Shown here in pieces: positions 8,607 through 17,843 of a DNA stretch of 64,000 nucleotides (positions within the stretch are counted from its first letter, which is position 1; each line of letters starts with the position of its first letter). A program made the translations under genes and the position numbers. Source of the DNA: Skermanella aerolata KACC 11604 (GTDB taxonomy: Bacteria > Pseudomonadota > Alphaproteobacteria > Azospirillales > Azospirillaceae); NCBI RefSeq assembly GCF_000936425.1, contig NZ_AVFK01000031.1:1-64000 (forward strand). The letters are read 5' to 3'. Under the pieces are notes generated by a model. It was given only the letters and a program-made list of their open reading frames with translations, had not been told where the DNA came from and made no database searches.

Positions 8607-9788
8607 TCAGACGGCTTTTTCGGCGCGCAGGCTCTCAATCCGGTCCGGCGCATAGCCCAGAGCGGTCAGGATCGCGTCGGTGTGCTGGCCCAGCGCCGGC
8701 ACCGCGTCCATGCGCGGGTCGCCTTCTTCCCAGGAACCGGGCGGAAGCAGCGCCGGGATGCTGCCCCGTTCCGTCTCCACGGTTCGCCAGCGGTCACGAG
8801 CCTTCAGTTGCGGGTGGTCCCAGACATCGTGCATGTCGTTGGCGCGCGAGTTGGCGATCTTGGCCTCGTCGAGCCGCGCGATGACGTCCTCGGCGGTCAG
8901 TGTCGAGAAGGCCTCGACGATGATCCCGCGCAGATCGTCCCGCGCGGCGTTGCGCCGGAAGTTGCTGGAAAAGCGCTCTTCGGACGCAAGACCGGGCTGC
9001 CGCAGCACGATCGAGCAGAAGGCGGCCCATTCTCGTTCGTTCTGGAGGCCCAGCAGCACCGTCTTGCCGTCGCCGGCCGGGAACAGGCCGTAGGGGTAGA
9101 TGGTGGCGTGGCTGGCTCCAGCGCGGGCGGGTGGCGTGGCGCCGTCATAGGCGTAGTAGAGCGGGTAGCTCATCCACTCGACCAGCGATTCCAGCATGGA
9201 GATGTCGAGATGCTGGCCGCGCCCGGTCTTGCCGCGCTGGATCAGGGCTGCGAGGATGCTGGAATAGGCGTACATCCCGGCGGAGATGTCGGCGATCGAC
9301 GGACCCGCCTTGGACGGGGTTTCCTCGGTCCCGGTCACCGACAGGAAGCCGGCTTCGCCTTGGATCAGCAGATCGTAAGCCTTGCGGTCGCGGTACGGAC
9401 CGTCGTTGCCGTAGCCGGAGATGTCGCAGACGATGATCTCCGGCTTTTCGGCGGACAGTGCTTCATAGGACAGGCCAAGGCGGGCTGCCGCTCCGGGTGC
9501 GAGGTTCTGGACTACGACATCGGCCTGTTCGGCGATCAGGCGCTTCAGGATGGTCCGGGCTTCCGGGTGCTTGACGTCGAGCGTCAGGCTTTCCTTGGAC
9601 CGGTTGGTCCAGACGAAATGGGATGCCAAGCCGTTGACGCGCTCGTCGTAGCCGCGCGCGAAGTCTCCCACGCCGGGCCGCTCCACCTTGATGACGCGGG
9701 CGCCGAGGTCGGCGAGCTGACGCGTCGCGAACGGTGCGGCGATCGCGTGCTCGAGCGTCACGACCGTGATTCCTGCCAGAGGTTTCAT
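8607..9788 (-). CDS. CaiB/BaiF-type class III CoA-transferase
   Basis: A 393-residue enzyme that transfers CoA between carboxylic acids through an aspartyl-CoA anhydride. Family landmarks are the N-terminal GITVVTLEHAIAAPFATRQL, LGARVIKVERPGVGDFAR, the catalytic Asp in KAYDLLIQGEAG (near residue 163), and QHLDISMLESLVEW. The ATG at 9788 has GGTGAGGAA upstream; a GTG at 9803 would overlap the hydratase stop as GTGA and is a possible coupled start. Context (hydratase before, lyase after) suggests it activates the transported acid to its CoA thioester. Confidence 0.88.
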   Translation of the reverse strand: MKPLAGITVVTLEHAIAAPFATRQLADLGARVIKVERPGVGDFARGYDERVNGLASHFVWTNRSKESLTLDVKHPEARTILKRLIAEQADVVVQNLAPGAAARLGLSYEALSAEKPEIIVCDISGYGNDGPYRDRKAYDLLIQGEAGFLSVTGTEETPSKAGPSIADISAGMYAYSSILAALIQRGKTGRGQHLDISMLESLVEWMSYPLYYAYDGATPPARAGASHATIYPYGLFPAGDGKTVLLGLQNEREWAAFCSIVLRQPGLASEERFSSNFRRNAARDDLRGIIVEAFSTLTAEDVIARLDEAKIANSRANDMHDVWDHPQLKARDRWRTVETERGSIPALLPPGSWEEGDPRMDAVPALGQHTDAILTALGYAPDRIESLRAEKAV

Positions 9789-9799
9789 GTTCCCGTTCC

Positions 9800-10660
9800 T
9801 CACCGTATGACCGCAGTGGCATCCATCGTCAGCCAGCCTTCGTGGTCCTTGGCCCAGAGATGGAAGGTCTTGCCGTCCGCTTCAGGTTCGCCGTGGACCG
9901 AGAAAGTGTTGATGTCGAAGGTCGGGCGGACCGCCTTGAAGCGGTATTCGGCGACTTCGGCGTCTGGCAGCTTGTGGCGCAGCAGGTCGAGCAGCAGCGT
10001 GGCGATCAGCGGACCATGGACGATCAGGCCGGGGTAGCCCTCGGTCTCCGTCACGTATTTGCGGTCGTAGTGGATGCGGTGGCCATTGAAGGTCAGGGCC
10101 GAGTAACGGAACAGCAGCACGTCGTCGGGGACCCAGCCCTTTTCCCATTCCGAAGACTTCGGTGCCGGCTGGGGCGGCGGGGCGACATCGTCGGGCTTGG
10201 CGGCTTCGCGGTAGACGATGTCGTGGAATTCCGTGATGGCGACCTTTCCGCTGCCTTCGCGGCTGATCTCGTGGCGGACCTTGACGAAGACCAGCGGACC
10301 GGTGCGCCCCGACTTCTCCGTCACGTCATGGATGGTCGAAACCCGCGTTACCGCGTCGCCGACCCGGACCGGTTCGTGGAACTGGAACTGGCTGCCGGCC
10401 CACATGCGCCGGGGCAGGGGGATCGGCGGGAGGAAACCGCCGCGCTTGGCGTGTCCGTCAGGCCCAATTTCAGACTGGCGGTGGAGCGGCAGGAAAAAGA
10501 GCCAGTGCCAGAGCGCGGGGAGCGGCGTTCCGGGAGCGGGCCTTTCGGCTGGGCGGTCGAGCGTCGCGGACAGGGCGGCGTAGGGGGTGGGCGTGACCAC
10601 GTCCGAAACCGTTTCGCTCCGGCCGATCCATTCCTTGAGTGAGTTGCCGGGAGAATTCAT
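9800..10660 (-). CDS. Double-hotdog acyl-CoA hydratase (mesaconyl-CoA hydratase / MaoC-like)
   Basis: A 286-residue protein with two hotdog halves. The N-terminal FAS1-type dehydratase region ends near residue 150. The C-terminal half carries FRYSALTFNGHRIHYD, the catalytic Asp/His region typical of mesaconyl-C4-CoA and itaconyl-CoA hydratases and HTD2-like enzymes, followed by YPGLIVHGPL. It should hydrate an enoyl-CoA with a branched or carboxylated alpha carbon. GAGAGGAA lies about 9 nt before the ATG. It is 12 bp from the CoA-transferase start and follows the PrpF gene by 90 bp. Confidence 0.85.
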   Translation of the reverse strand: MNSPGNSLKEWIGRSETVSDVVTPTPYAALSATLDRPAERPAPGTPLPALWHWLFFLPLHRQSEIGPDGHAKRGGFLPPIPLPRRMWAGSQFQFHEPVRVGDAVTRVSTIHDVTEKSGRTGPLVFVKVRHEISREGSGKVAITEFHDIVYREAAKPDDVAPPPQPAPKSSEWEKGWVPDDVLLFRYSALTFNGHRIHYDRKYVTETEGYPGLIVHGPLIATLLLDLLRHKLPDAEVAEYRFKAVRPTFDINTFSVHGEPEADGKTFHLWAKDHEGWLTMDATAVIR

Positions 10661-10750
10661 GGGGCGCGTTCCTCTCGTTCGTTTCTTGTCGTAACAGCGT
10701 CTTCCGGATCGGGATCCCGTACTGGAAGGTCCCGTCTATCCGTCACAGTG

Positions 10751-11923
10751 TCAGGGACGCGGCCCTGCGGCAAAGGGTTGGGGGGCGGGCTGAAGAAAGG
10801 CGCTCTCCAATCCCATGGTACGGCGGACAGGCGCGATCTCGCAGGGCATGTGCGAGTGCCGGGCGAAGACCGCGCCTTCGAACAGCTTGCGGGCGGTGCG
10901 CTGGATGCTGGCAACGGGCGCCGCCTGATCCTTGTCGGGTTCGAGCCGTACCGCGATCCGGCCCGACGGGTGTTCGATCGTGATGTCGGCGGGCAATGCT
11001 ATCGGCCCGGTCATCGCTGCCGCGATGGTGCCGGGCGTGACGCAGGCGGTGGCGACCGCGACCGCTCCGGTGACGGCCAGGGCGCGGTGGCAGTCATGGG
11101 GCATGAAGTAGCGGGCGGAAAGCGTGCCGCCGTTGACTGCGGGAGCGATCAGCACCGGCTTGGGGATGACCAGATCGGCGGCATTGGGAAAGCCCATGCG
11201 CCGGCCGGCCTCGATCCGAAGGCTTTCCAGCCGGGTCATGAAGGTGCGGTCCGTGCAGTATGTGTTCGCCGCCTCGAACCCTGATTTGCCGAGATCCGCC
11301 GCCCGGACCAGCATGACCGGAGTGGCGGCGTCGATGCAGGATACCTCCACCCCGTCGATCCAGTCGGTCGCTTGGCCCGTCGGGAGCAGCCGCCCGGTCT
11401 TGGAGCCGGCGGCGTTGAGGAATGCGAGCTGGATGGGGGAGGCGGTTCCGGGGACGCCGTCGATCGCGGCGTCTCCCTCATACGTCACTCTGCCGTCCGG
11501 CGTCAGGACACGCGCCTCGATCAGCTTACGGGTATTGACGTTGTGGATGCGGACGGAGGTGATACCGTCCTGTGCCTTGACCAAGCCGGCTTCGATCGCG
11601 AAGGGTGCCACGGCGGCCAGCATGTTGCCGCAGTTGGGAGAGGTGTCGACGGTCCGCTCGGTGACCTTCACTTGGGCGAACAGGTAATCGACATCGGCAC
11701 CGGGGACGGTCGAGGGGCCGACGATGGCGACCTTGCTGGTCAGCGGATTGCCGCCGCCGATGCCGTCGATCTCCAGATCGTGGCCGGCGCCCATCACCGA
11801 CAGGAGCACGGCGTCGCGCTGGATGGGGTTGGCGGGCAGGTCGGAGGCCAGGAAGAAAGGTCCGCGCGACGTACCGCCGCGCATCATGACGCAGGGGATC
11901 TGGATCTGGTCGCCTGTCGTCAT
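10751..11923 (-). CDS. PrpF-family double-bond isomerase
   Basis: A 390-residue member of the PrpF / methylitaconate isomerase / oxalomesaconate tautomerase family, which has a diaminopimelate epimerase-like double fold. Visible landmarks are MMRGGTSRGPFF near the N-terminus, DGIGGGNPLTSKVAIV, and TSPNCGNMLAA with the conserved catalytic cysteine. These enzymes shift or isomerise C=C bonds in unsaturated tricarboxylates. The ATG at 11923 has GGGAGGACG upstream; a longer in-frame form to 12019 would run into the divergent promoter. It is the first gene of the minus-strand operon, opposite a LysR gene. Confidence 0.88.
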   Translation of the reverse strand: MTTGDQIQIPCVMMRGGTSRGPFFLASDLPANPIQRDAVLLSVMGAGHDLEIDGIGGGNPLTSKVAIVGPSTVPGADVDYLFAQVKVTERTVDTSPNCGNMLAAVAPFAIEAGLVKAQDGITSVRIHNVNTRKLIEARVLTPDGRVTYEGDAAIDGVPGTASPIQLAFLNAAGSKTGRLLPTGQATDWIDGVEVSCIDAATPVMLVRAADLGKSGFEAANTYCTDRTFMTRLESLRIEAGRRMGFPNAADLVIPKPVLIAPAVNGGTLSARYFMPHDCHRALAVTGAVAVATACVTPGTIAAAMTGPIALPADITIEHPSGRIAVRLEPDKDQAAPVASIQRTARKLFEGAVFARHSHMPCEIAPVRRTMGLESAFLQPAPQPFAAGPRP

Positions 11924-12030
11924 GTCTTTCGTCCTCCCTCGGAACCGGCGTTTTGTGCCGGCTTGTGAATTCGTCGTTGGCAGGACTATCCGGCTTCGCT
12001 GGATGTTTGTGAAATGCAAAGATCTGCTTT

Positions 12031-12053
12031 ATTATTCCGCTTAACGGAACAAT
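12031..12053. promoter_or_regulatory. Candidate LysR operator between the prpF-type operon and the regulator
   Basis: An interrupted dyad, ATT-N-TTCCG-CTTAA-CGGAA-N-AAT, is centred on 12042. It contains T-N11-A (T12036, A12048), the LysR recognition rule. It lies about 45 bp upstream of the LysR start in the divergent intergenic region. Confidence 0.6.
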
Positions 12054-12098
12054 GGGAAGCCGTAGTCGCGGCGTGACGTCACACTCAGGGAGGACCGG

Positions 12099-12989
12099 AT
12101 GAACTTCGAGCTTGTCGATCTCAGGGCCTTCATCGCGGTATCCGACCTGGGCAGCTTCCACCGCGCCGCCAAGGCGCTGAACCTGTCTCAGCCTGCTCTC
12201 AGCCGTCGTATCCAGAAGCTGGAGGAGAGCCTGGGCGCTCCCCTGCTGGAGCGCTCGACCCGGCATGTGGCGCTGACCATGGTCGGCCGCGACTTCATCC
12301 CGAAGGTCCGGCGCTTCCTGGACGAGTTCGAAACGTCGGTCCTCAGCATCCGCGACCTTGGGGCAAGAAGCGGCGGCCTGGTGTCGATCGCCTCGGTGCC
12401 GACCGCCGTCTTCTATTTCCTGCCGCGCGCGATCAGCCGCTTCAGTTCGGCCTATCCCCGCATCCGCATCCGCATCCTGGATGTCAGCGCCAACGAGGGG
12501 CTAGAGGCCGTGGCGCGCGGCGATGCCGATTTCGGCATCAACTTCATCGGGGCGTCGCACCCCGACATCGATTTCATGCCGCTGGCCGAAGATCCCTTCG
12601 TGCTGGCCTGCCGACACGACCATCCGCTGGCCTCGCGCCAGCAGGTGACATGGAAGGAGCTGGAACCGCACCGCGTCATCACGGTCGGACGCAGCAGCGG
12701 CAACCGCGCCCTGATCGAGAACGCCCTGACCCAGCAAGGGCTGCGCCTCAACTGGTCGTACGAGGTGACGCACCTGTCCGGCTCGCTCGGGCTGGTCGAG
12801 GCGGGATTGGGCGTCGCTCTGCTGCCGAAACTGGCAACGCCAGCCGGAGACCACCCGATCATCCGGACGATCCCGGTGGTCCAGCCGGAGATTTCCCGGA
12901 CCATCGGAATCGTCCGCCGCCACGGCGGCGTGCTGTCGCCGACGGCGGCGCAATTCCTGGATATGCTGCTGGAGTCTTGGAAAGGTTGA
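12099..12989 (+). CDS. LysR-family transcriptional regulator
   Basis: A 296-residue LTTR. The winged helix-turn-helix occupies residues 1-60 (LRAFIAVSDLGSFHRAAKAL, NLSQPALSRRIQKLEESLGA, LLERSTRHVALT). The effector-binding domain covers about 90-290. It is divergent from the PrpF-led operon and 128 bp upstream of tctC, so it probably controls both in response to the pathway acid or an intermediate. The ATG at 12099 is preceded by GGGAGGACCGG. Confidence 0.93.
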   Translation: MNFELVDLRAFIAVSDLGSFHRAAKALNLSQPALSRRIQKLEESLGAPLLERSTRHVALTMVGRDFIPKVRRFLDEFETSVLSIRDLGARSGGLVSIASVPTAVFYFLPRAISRFSSAYPRIRIRILDVSANEGLEAVARGDADFGINFIGASHPDIDFMPLAEDPFVLACRHDHPLASRQQVTWKELEPHRVITVGRSSGNRALIENALTQQGLRLNWSYEVTHLSGSLGLVEAGLGVALLPKLATPAGDHPIIRTIPVVQPEISRTIGIVRRHGGVLSPTAAQFLDMLLESWKG

Positions 12990-13006
12990 TGCGATATACG
13001 CATCAA
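12986..13006. promoter_or_regulatory. Palindromic candidate operator upstream of tctC
   Basis: A perfect TTGATGCG-ATATA-CGCATCAA dyad overlaps the LysR stop codon and lies about 110 bp before the tctC start. It includes a T-N11-A element. There is no T-run, so a terminator is less likely. AT-rich sequence between it and tctC could hold the tct promoter. Confidence 0.5.
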
Positions 13007-13117
13007 TGATCGAAATATATGCATTTCACGGAATTAACTTAACCTGATATTCATTGATCGACAGCGCGGGACTGAGGCCGCGCAACCGAATGAAAAAGAT
13101 CAGGAAAGGGAACGGAA

Positions 13118-14095
13118 ATGCTGAGGAAGAAGAGCACTTTCATTGCGGCTGCCGCTGTCGTGGCCTCCGTCTTCGCTTCGCCGGTATTGGCGCAGACTTA
13201 TCCGAACAAGACGATCCGGCTGCTCGTTCCCTATGCCGCCGGCGGCGGCACCGATGCCATCGCCCGCGTCGTGGCGCAGGGGATCACCGCCCAGCTGGGG
13301 CAGCAGGTCGTGGTCGAGAACAACGGGTCTGCCGGCGGCAATCTGGCGACGCAGCAGGCCGCCAAGTCGGACCCTGACGGCTATACCATGCTGATGGCGA
13401 ACCAGGGGCCGATGGTCGTCAATCCGCACCTGTTCAAGAACGTCAAGATCGACCCGCTGACCGCTTTCGACCCGGTCACCCTGATCGCGGAAGCGCCGCT
13501 GGTGGTCGTGGTACCGGAGAACTCCCATATCACGTCGGTCAAGCAGCTTGTCGAGGAAGCGGCGAAGGCGCCGGGCAAGATGACCTACGGGTCGGCGGGC
13601 AATGGCTCGGCCAGCCATCTGGCGACGCTGCTGCTGGCGGAAACCGCCAATCTCGACATGGTGCATGCGCCCTACAAGGGGGCAGGGCCTGCGATCACCG
13701 ATCTGCTGGGTGGCCGGCTCGACTTCATGGTGACGACCATCCCGTCCGTCTTCGGGTTCATCGACAGCGGGAAACTGAAGCCGCTGGCCGTCACCACGTC
13801 TCACCGCACCAAGCGGCTGCCCGACCTGCCGACCATCGCCGAGAGCGGCTGGCCGAACTATCAGGCAGCGGCGTGGTACGGCTTCGCCGTTCCCAAGGGA
13901 ACGCCGCCGGAGATCATCAAGACGCTGCGCGACGCGACGGTGGCCGCGATCAACAGCCCGGAGGTCGTGCCGCGTCTGGCGATCGAAGGCGCCGAGCCGG
14001 TCGGAAACACGCCCGAAGAATTCGCCGCTTTCATGAAGCAGGAATCCGCCCGCTGGGCCGAGGTCATCAAGAAGGCCGGCATTGGCCTGGACTAA
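13118..14095 (+). CDS. tctC: Tripartite tricarboxylate transporter, periplasmic binding protein (Bug family)
   Basis: A 325-residue periplasmic protein with a Sec signal at residues 1-25 (MLRKKSTFIAAAAVVASVFA..., cleavage after VLA). Bug-family features include TIRLLVPYAAGGGTDAIARVV, VVVENNGSAGGN, the SDPDGYTMLMAN segment and TYGSAGNGSASHLA. It captures a carboxylate and delivers it to TctAB. AGGAAAGGGA precedes the ATG. It is first in tctC-tctB-tctA, with a hairpin separating it from tctB, as expected for an over-expressed binding protein. Confidence 0.92.
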   Translation: MLRKKSTFIAAAAVVASVFASPVLAQTYPNKTIRLLVPYAAGGGTDAIARVVAQGITAQLGQQVVVENNGSAGGNLATQQAAKSDPDGYTMLMANQGPMVVNPHLFKNVKIDPLTAFDPVTLIAEAPLVVVVPENSHITSVKQLVEEAAKAPGKMTYGSAGNGSASHLATLLLAETANLDMVHAPYKGAGPAITDLLGGRLDFMVTTIPSVFGFIDSGKLKPLAVTTSHRTKRLPDLPTIAESGWPNYQAAAWYGFAVPKGTPPEIIKTLRDATVAAINSPEVVPRLAIEGAEPVGNTPEEFAAFMKQESARWAEVIKKAGIGLD

Positions 14096-14144
14096 ACCCT
14101 CAATCTGGACTGAACAAGGTCTGGACTGAACCCGAGGACAGCAA

Positions 14145-14167
14145 GGTCCCGCACTCGATGCGGGACC
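14145..14167 (+). promoter_or_regulatory. Hairpin between tctC and tctB
   Basis: GGTCCCGCA and TGCGGGACC form a perfect 9-bp stem with loop CTCGA. It has no T-run, so it probably stabilises the upstream tctC mRNA or pauses polymerase. Before it the motif CTGGACT recurs three times (around 14087-14127). Confidence 0.6.
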
Positions 14168-14191
14168 GTGAATAAGGGGAGGGCGAAAGCA

Positions 14192-14731
14192 ATGACATCA
14201 ATGCAAAGGCGGAGAGATGTCATAGGCGGGCTGATCGTCATGACGGTCGGTACCGGTTTCCTGACGGTCGGGAGCGATCTCGACATGGGTTCTTCCTTCA
14301 GGATGGGACCCGGCTATTTTCCCAACGTTCTCAGCGTCGTGATGATCGCGCTGGGGCTTGCCATCAGCGGGTTGGCGCTGCGGTGCCCGAAGGGGGAAAG
14401 CGGCTCGACCCCGCTGCCCTGGCGCGGGTTGCTGCTGATCATCGGAGCCGCCGTCTTCTTCGGCTTCGCGGTGAGGGGATTGGGTCTGGCGCCCGTGCTG
14501 CTGGGCGTGGTCCTGGCATCGGCCTGGGCCAGCCGCTATGCGGCGGTCCGCACGTCGGTTTCCCTGGCGGCCGGCGTCGCCGCGTTCTGCACCTTCCTGT
14601 TCATCCAGATGCTCGGCCTGCCGCTGCCCTTGACGGGTCCGTGGCTGAGCCTCGAGCACGGGTCGCCGCTGGCGTCCGTCCTGGCATCGGCCGAGCTGCC
14701 GGCCGTTTCCGGGCCAGCCCTTTCCAAATAG
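14192..14731 (+). CDS. tctB: Tripartite tricarboxylate transporter small membrane subunit
   Basis: A 179-residue protein with four hydrophobic segments, as expected for TctB (MTSMQRRRDVIGGLIVMTVG at the start, then GSSFRMGPGYFPNVL, a family hallmark). Its role is structural partner of TctA in the inner membrane. The ATG at 14192 is chosen because GGGGAGGG lies 9-10 nt upstream; a GTG at 14168 lies inside the hairpin and has no ribosome binding site. It is 10 bp before tctA. Confidence 0.88.
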   Translation: MTSMQRRRDVIGGLIVMTVGTGFLTVGSDLDMGSSFRMGPGYFPNVLSVVMIALGLAISGLALRCPKGESGSTPLPWRGLLLIIGAAVFFGFAVRGLGLAPVLLGVVLASAWASRYAAVRTSVSLAAGVAAFCTFLFIQMLGLPLPLTGPWLSLEHGSPLASVLASAELPAVSGPALSK

Positions 14732-14741
14732 GAGATTTCCC

Positions 14742-16241
14742 GTGGAACTTCTCGGAGATCTTGGGCTCGGCTTCGCCACCGCGCTCAGCCCCTTCAACCT
14801 GCTCTATTGCTTCATCGGTGTGGCCCTGGGGACGGCGGTCGGCGTGCTGCCGGGGCTGGGGCCGATCGCCACCATCGCCATGCTGCTGCCGATCACCTTC
14901 GGCCTGCCGCCTGTCTCCTCGCTGATCATGCTGGCGGGCATCTACTACGGCGCTCAATACGGCGGCTCGACCACAGCGATCCTGATCAACCTGCCGGGCG
15001 AAAGCTCCAGCGTGGTCACCGCGATCGACGGCTACCAGATGGCGAAGAAGGGGCGCGCCGGTCCGGCGCTGGCCACGGCGGCGCTGGGATCGTTCTTCGC
15101 CGGCACGGTCGCCACGGTCCTCCTTGCCATCGCGGCGCCGCCGCTGGCCGAGGTAGCGCTGGAGTTCGGGCCGGCGGAATACTTCTCGCTGATGGTGCTG
15201 GGGCTGGTCGCCTCGGTGGCGCTCGCCAGCGGTTCGCTGCTGAAGGCGTTCACGATGATCGTGATGGGTCTGCTGCTGGGCCTCGTCGGCAGCGACGTGG
15301 AAACCGGGACCCAGCGCTTCACCTTCGACATGCCGGAAATGGCCGACGGGCTGAACTTCGTGGCGCTGAGCATGGGCGTGTTCGGACTGGGCGAAATCCT
15401 GCGCAACCTGGAGCACGAACACACCCGCAGCGTCATGGTCAAGCACGTCAGCGGCCTGATGCTGTCCAAGGCGGACCTCAAGCGGATCGCGGGTCCCGTC
15501 CTGCGCGGTACCGGCCTGGGATCGGTCCTCGGCATCCTGCCCGGTGGCGGCGCCATGCTGGCCTCGTTCGCGGCCTATTCGATGGAAAAGCGGCTGTCGT
15601 CCAATCGCGCCGAGTTCGGCAAGGGCGCTATCGAGGGAGTCGCGGCGCCTGAATCGGCCAACAATGCCGGTGCGCAGACCTCGTTCATCCCGATGCTGAC
15701 GCTGGGCATCCCGTCGAACCCGGTCATGGCCTTGATGATCGGCGCGATGATCATCCAGGGCATCACCCCCGGTCCCAATGTCGTGACGGACGAGCCGGAA
15801 CTGTTCTGGGGCATGATCGCGTCGATGTGGGTCGGCAACCTGCTGCTGGTGTTGCTCAACCTGCCGCTGATCGGGCTCTGGATACGGATGCTGACGATCC
15901 CGTATCACCTGCTGTTCCCGGCCATCATCGCGTTCTGCTGCATCGGCGCCTTCAGCGTCAACAACAGCACCTTCGACGTCTTCATGATGGCGTTGTTCGG
16001 GCTGGTCGGCTACGCGCTGATCAAGCTGGACTTCGAGCCGGCGCCCCTGCTGCTCGGCTTCGTCCTGGGGCCGATGCTGGAGGAGAACCTGCGCCGCGCC
16101 ATGCTGCTGAGCCGGGGAGACGCCACGGTGTTCGTGACGCAGCCGCTCAGCCTGGGACTGCTGCTGGTGTCGCTGGGGCTGCTGACGGCGGTGCTTCTGC
16201 CCAATATCCGGTCGAAGCGGGAGGAAGCCTTCAGCGAGTGA
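14742..16241 (+). CDS. tctA: Tripartite tricarboxylate transporter large membrane subunit
   Basis: A 499-residue polytopic permease with GTG start after AGGAGA. Family motifs are GVLPGLGPIATIAMLLP near residue 33, YYGAQYGGSTTAILINLPGE near 66, and the repeated half motif GILPGGGAMLASF near 265 followed by GVAAPESANNAGAQTSFIPM. It performs Na+- or H+-coupled uptake of the acid presented by TctC. It ends the operon and is followed by a perfect terminator. Confidence 0.93.
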   Translation: MELLGDLGLGFATALSPFNLLYCFIGVALGTAVGVLPGLGPIATIAMLLPITFGLPPVSSLIMLAGIYYGAQYGGSTTAILINLPGESSSVVTAIDGYQMAKKGRAGPALATAALGSFFAGTVATVLLAIAAPPLAEVALEFGPAEYFSLMVLGLVASVALASGSLLKAFTMIVMGLLLGLVGSDVETGTQRFTFDMPEMADGLNFVALSMGVFGLGEILRNLEHEHTRSVMVKHVSGLMLSKADLKRIAGPVLRGTGLGSVLGILPGGGAMLASFAAYSMEKRLSSNRAEFGKGAIEGVAAPESANNAGAQTSFIPMLTLGIPSNPVMALMIGAMIIQGITPGPNVVTDEPELFWGMIASMWVGNLLLVLLNLPLIGLWIRMLTIPYHLLFPAIIAFCCIGAFSVNNSTFDVFMMALFGLVGYALIKLDFEPAPLLLGFVLGPMLEENLRRAMLLSRGDATVFVTQPLSLGLLLVSLGLLTAVLLPNIRSKREEAFSE

Positions 16242-16260
16242 CGGCGTCGGCTACAAGAGA

Positions 16261-16299
16261 AAACGGCGGCGGGATGGTCCCGCCGCCGTTTCGTTTTCC
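16261..16299. terminator. Bidirectional terminator between tctA and the convergent sugar-dehydrogenase gene
   Basis: AAACGGCGGCGGGA (16261-16274) pairs perfectly with TCCCGCCGCCGTTT (16278-16291) around a 3-nt loop. TTTCGTTTT follows on the plus strand and TTTTCTC on the minus strand. Confidence 0.88.
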
Positions 16300-16305
16300 G
16301 TCAGC

Positions 16306-17649
16306 TTACTGCTGCGATGCGACGCCTGCGTCCGGGGTGGCGGAGACGCGCCAGACGCGGTTGCCGACATCGTCGGTCACCAGGATGCTGCCCTTGCCGT
16401 CGGGGCGGACATCGACCGGGCGGCCGAGTGCGTTACCCTCGCCGTCGAGGAAGCCGGTCAGGACATCGACCGGCGTGCCGGCCGGCTTGCCGTCGGCGAA
16501 CGGGACGAAGATCACCTTGTAGCCGCTGTGTGGCTTGCGGTTCCAGGAACCGTGCTGGCCGACGAAGACGCCGTTGGCGAACTGCTCGCTGAGCGTGTCG
16601 GGGTTGCCGAACGACAGTCCGAGCGAGGCGGTGTGAGGCCCGAGCGCGTAGTCCGGCGAGATCGCCTTGGCGACCAGTTCCGGCTTCTGCGGCTCGACGC
16701 GGGTATCGACGGTCTGGCCGTAATAGCTGTAGGGCCAGCCGTAGAATCCGCCGTCCTGAACAGACGTCATGTAGTCGGGCACAAGGTCGCTGCCGATCTC
16801 GTCACGCTCGTTGACCGCCGTCCACAGCTTGCCGGTCACCGGTTCCCATCCCATGCCGTTGGGGTTGCGCAGGCCGGAGGCGAAGATACGCTTCTGGCCG
16901 CTCGACAGGTCGACTTCCCAGATCGCGGCGCGGCCTTCTTCCATCTCCATGCCGTTTTCGCCGACATTGCTGTTCGAGCCGACGGTCGCATAGAGGAAGC
17001 GCCCGTCCTTGCTGGCGATGATGTTCTTGGTCCAGTGATGGTTGAGCGGGCCGCCGGGAAGGTCGGTGACCTTGGTGCCGGGCGCCGTGATCTTAGTCTG
17101 GCCCGGTTCGTACGGGAACTTCACGATCGCGTCGGCATTGGCGACGTAGAGGTCGTTGCCGACCAGTTCCATCCCGAACGGCGAGAACAGGTTCTCCAGG
17201 AAGACCGACTTGGTGTCGGCGACGCCGTCGCCGTTGGTGTCGCGCAGCAGGGTGATGCGGTTGGCGCTCGGCGTCTTGGCGCCGGCGCGGCTCATCAGCA
17301 GATCTTGAACCCAGCCCTTGATGCTGAACGTCTCACCCTCTTTGGGCGGAGCGTTGGATTCCGCCACCAGCACGTCGCCGTTGGGCAGGATGTGGAGCCA
17401 GCGCGGGTGGTCCAGGCCGTCGGCGAAGGCCGCGACCTGGAGACCGGGTGCTACGGCAGGCATGCCGCCATCGGGCCAGCCTTTGGCGGGCGCCACGTTG
17501 ACGGTCGGGATGAGGGTTGCATTGGGAGCGGGCAGTTGCGGCTGCGGGCCAGTGCCGGCGGCCACGGGGAGCGTCGCTTCCTCGCCGCATCCGGCAAGGG
17601 CGACCGCGGTTGCAGCAAGGAAGAGCGAGGCCGGAGATAGCATACGCAT
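16306..17649 (-). CDS. PQQ-type sorbosone/glucose dehydrogenase-like lipoprotein
   Basis: A 447-residue predicted lipoprotein. The signal [21 protein letters not shown] has its lipobox LAGC near residues 18-21. The rest is a six-bladed propeller of the soluble PQQ dehydrogenase / sorbosone dehydrogenase family: [20 protein letters not shown], a Ca-binding-like [17 protein letters not shown] with the family histidine region, [13 protein letters not shown], and [16 protein letters not shown] near the end. It likely oxidises a sugar or alcohol in the periplasm with PQQ. AGGA precedes the ATG. Confidence 0.85.
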   Translation of the reverse strand: MRMLSPASLFLAATAVALAGCGEEATLPVAAGTGPQPQLPAPNATLIPTVNVAPAKGWPDGGMPAVAPGLQVAAFADGLDHPRWLHILPNGDVLVAESNAPPKEGETFSIKGWVQDLLMSRAGAKTPSANRITLLRDTNGDGVADTKSVFLENLFSPFGMELVGNDLYVANADAIVKFPYEPGQTKITAPGTKVTDLPGGPLNHHWTKNIIASKDGRFLYATVGSNSNVGENGMEMEEGRAAIWEVDLSSGQKRIFASGLRNPNGMGWEPVTGKLWTAVNERDEIGSDLVPDYMTSVQDGGFYGWPYSYYGQTVDTRVEPQKPELVAKAISPDYALGPHTASLGLSFGNPDTLSEQFANGVFVGQHGSWNRKPHSGYKVIFVPFADGKPAGTPVDVLTGFLDGEGNALGRPVDVRPDGKGSILVTDDVGNRVWRVSATPDAGVASQQ

Positions 17650-17843
17650 GCGGCGAATCCTGAAATCAAAACGAGTGTTGGTTGCTCAACAAGGTTGTGC
17701 CCCTTCAGGTTCCCGCATGGCGCGAATGGGTGTACCGGCCAGGATGGAGGACGCAGGGTCCGTAAATTGCATACTATTTTATGCGCATCAGCGCGAATGG
17801 ACCTGAAGCAAGGGGTCCATGTGTCTGAACGGAGAAGAAAAGC

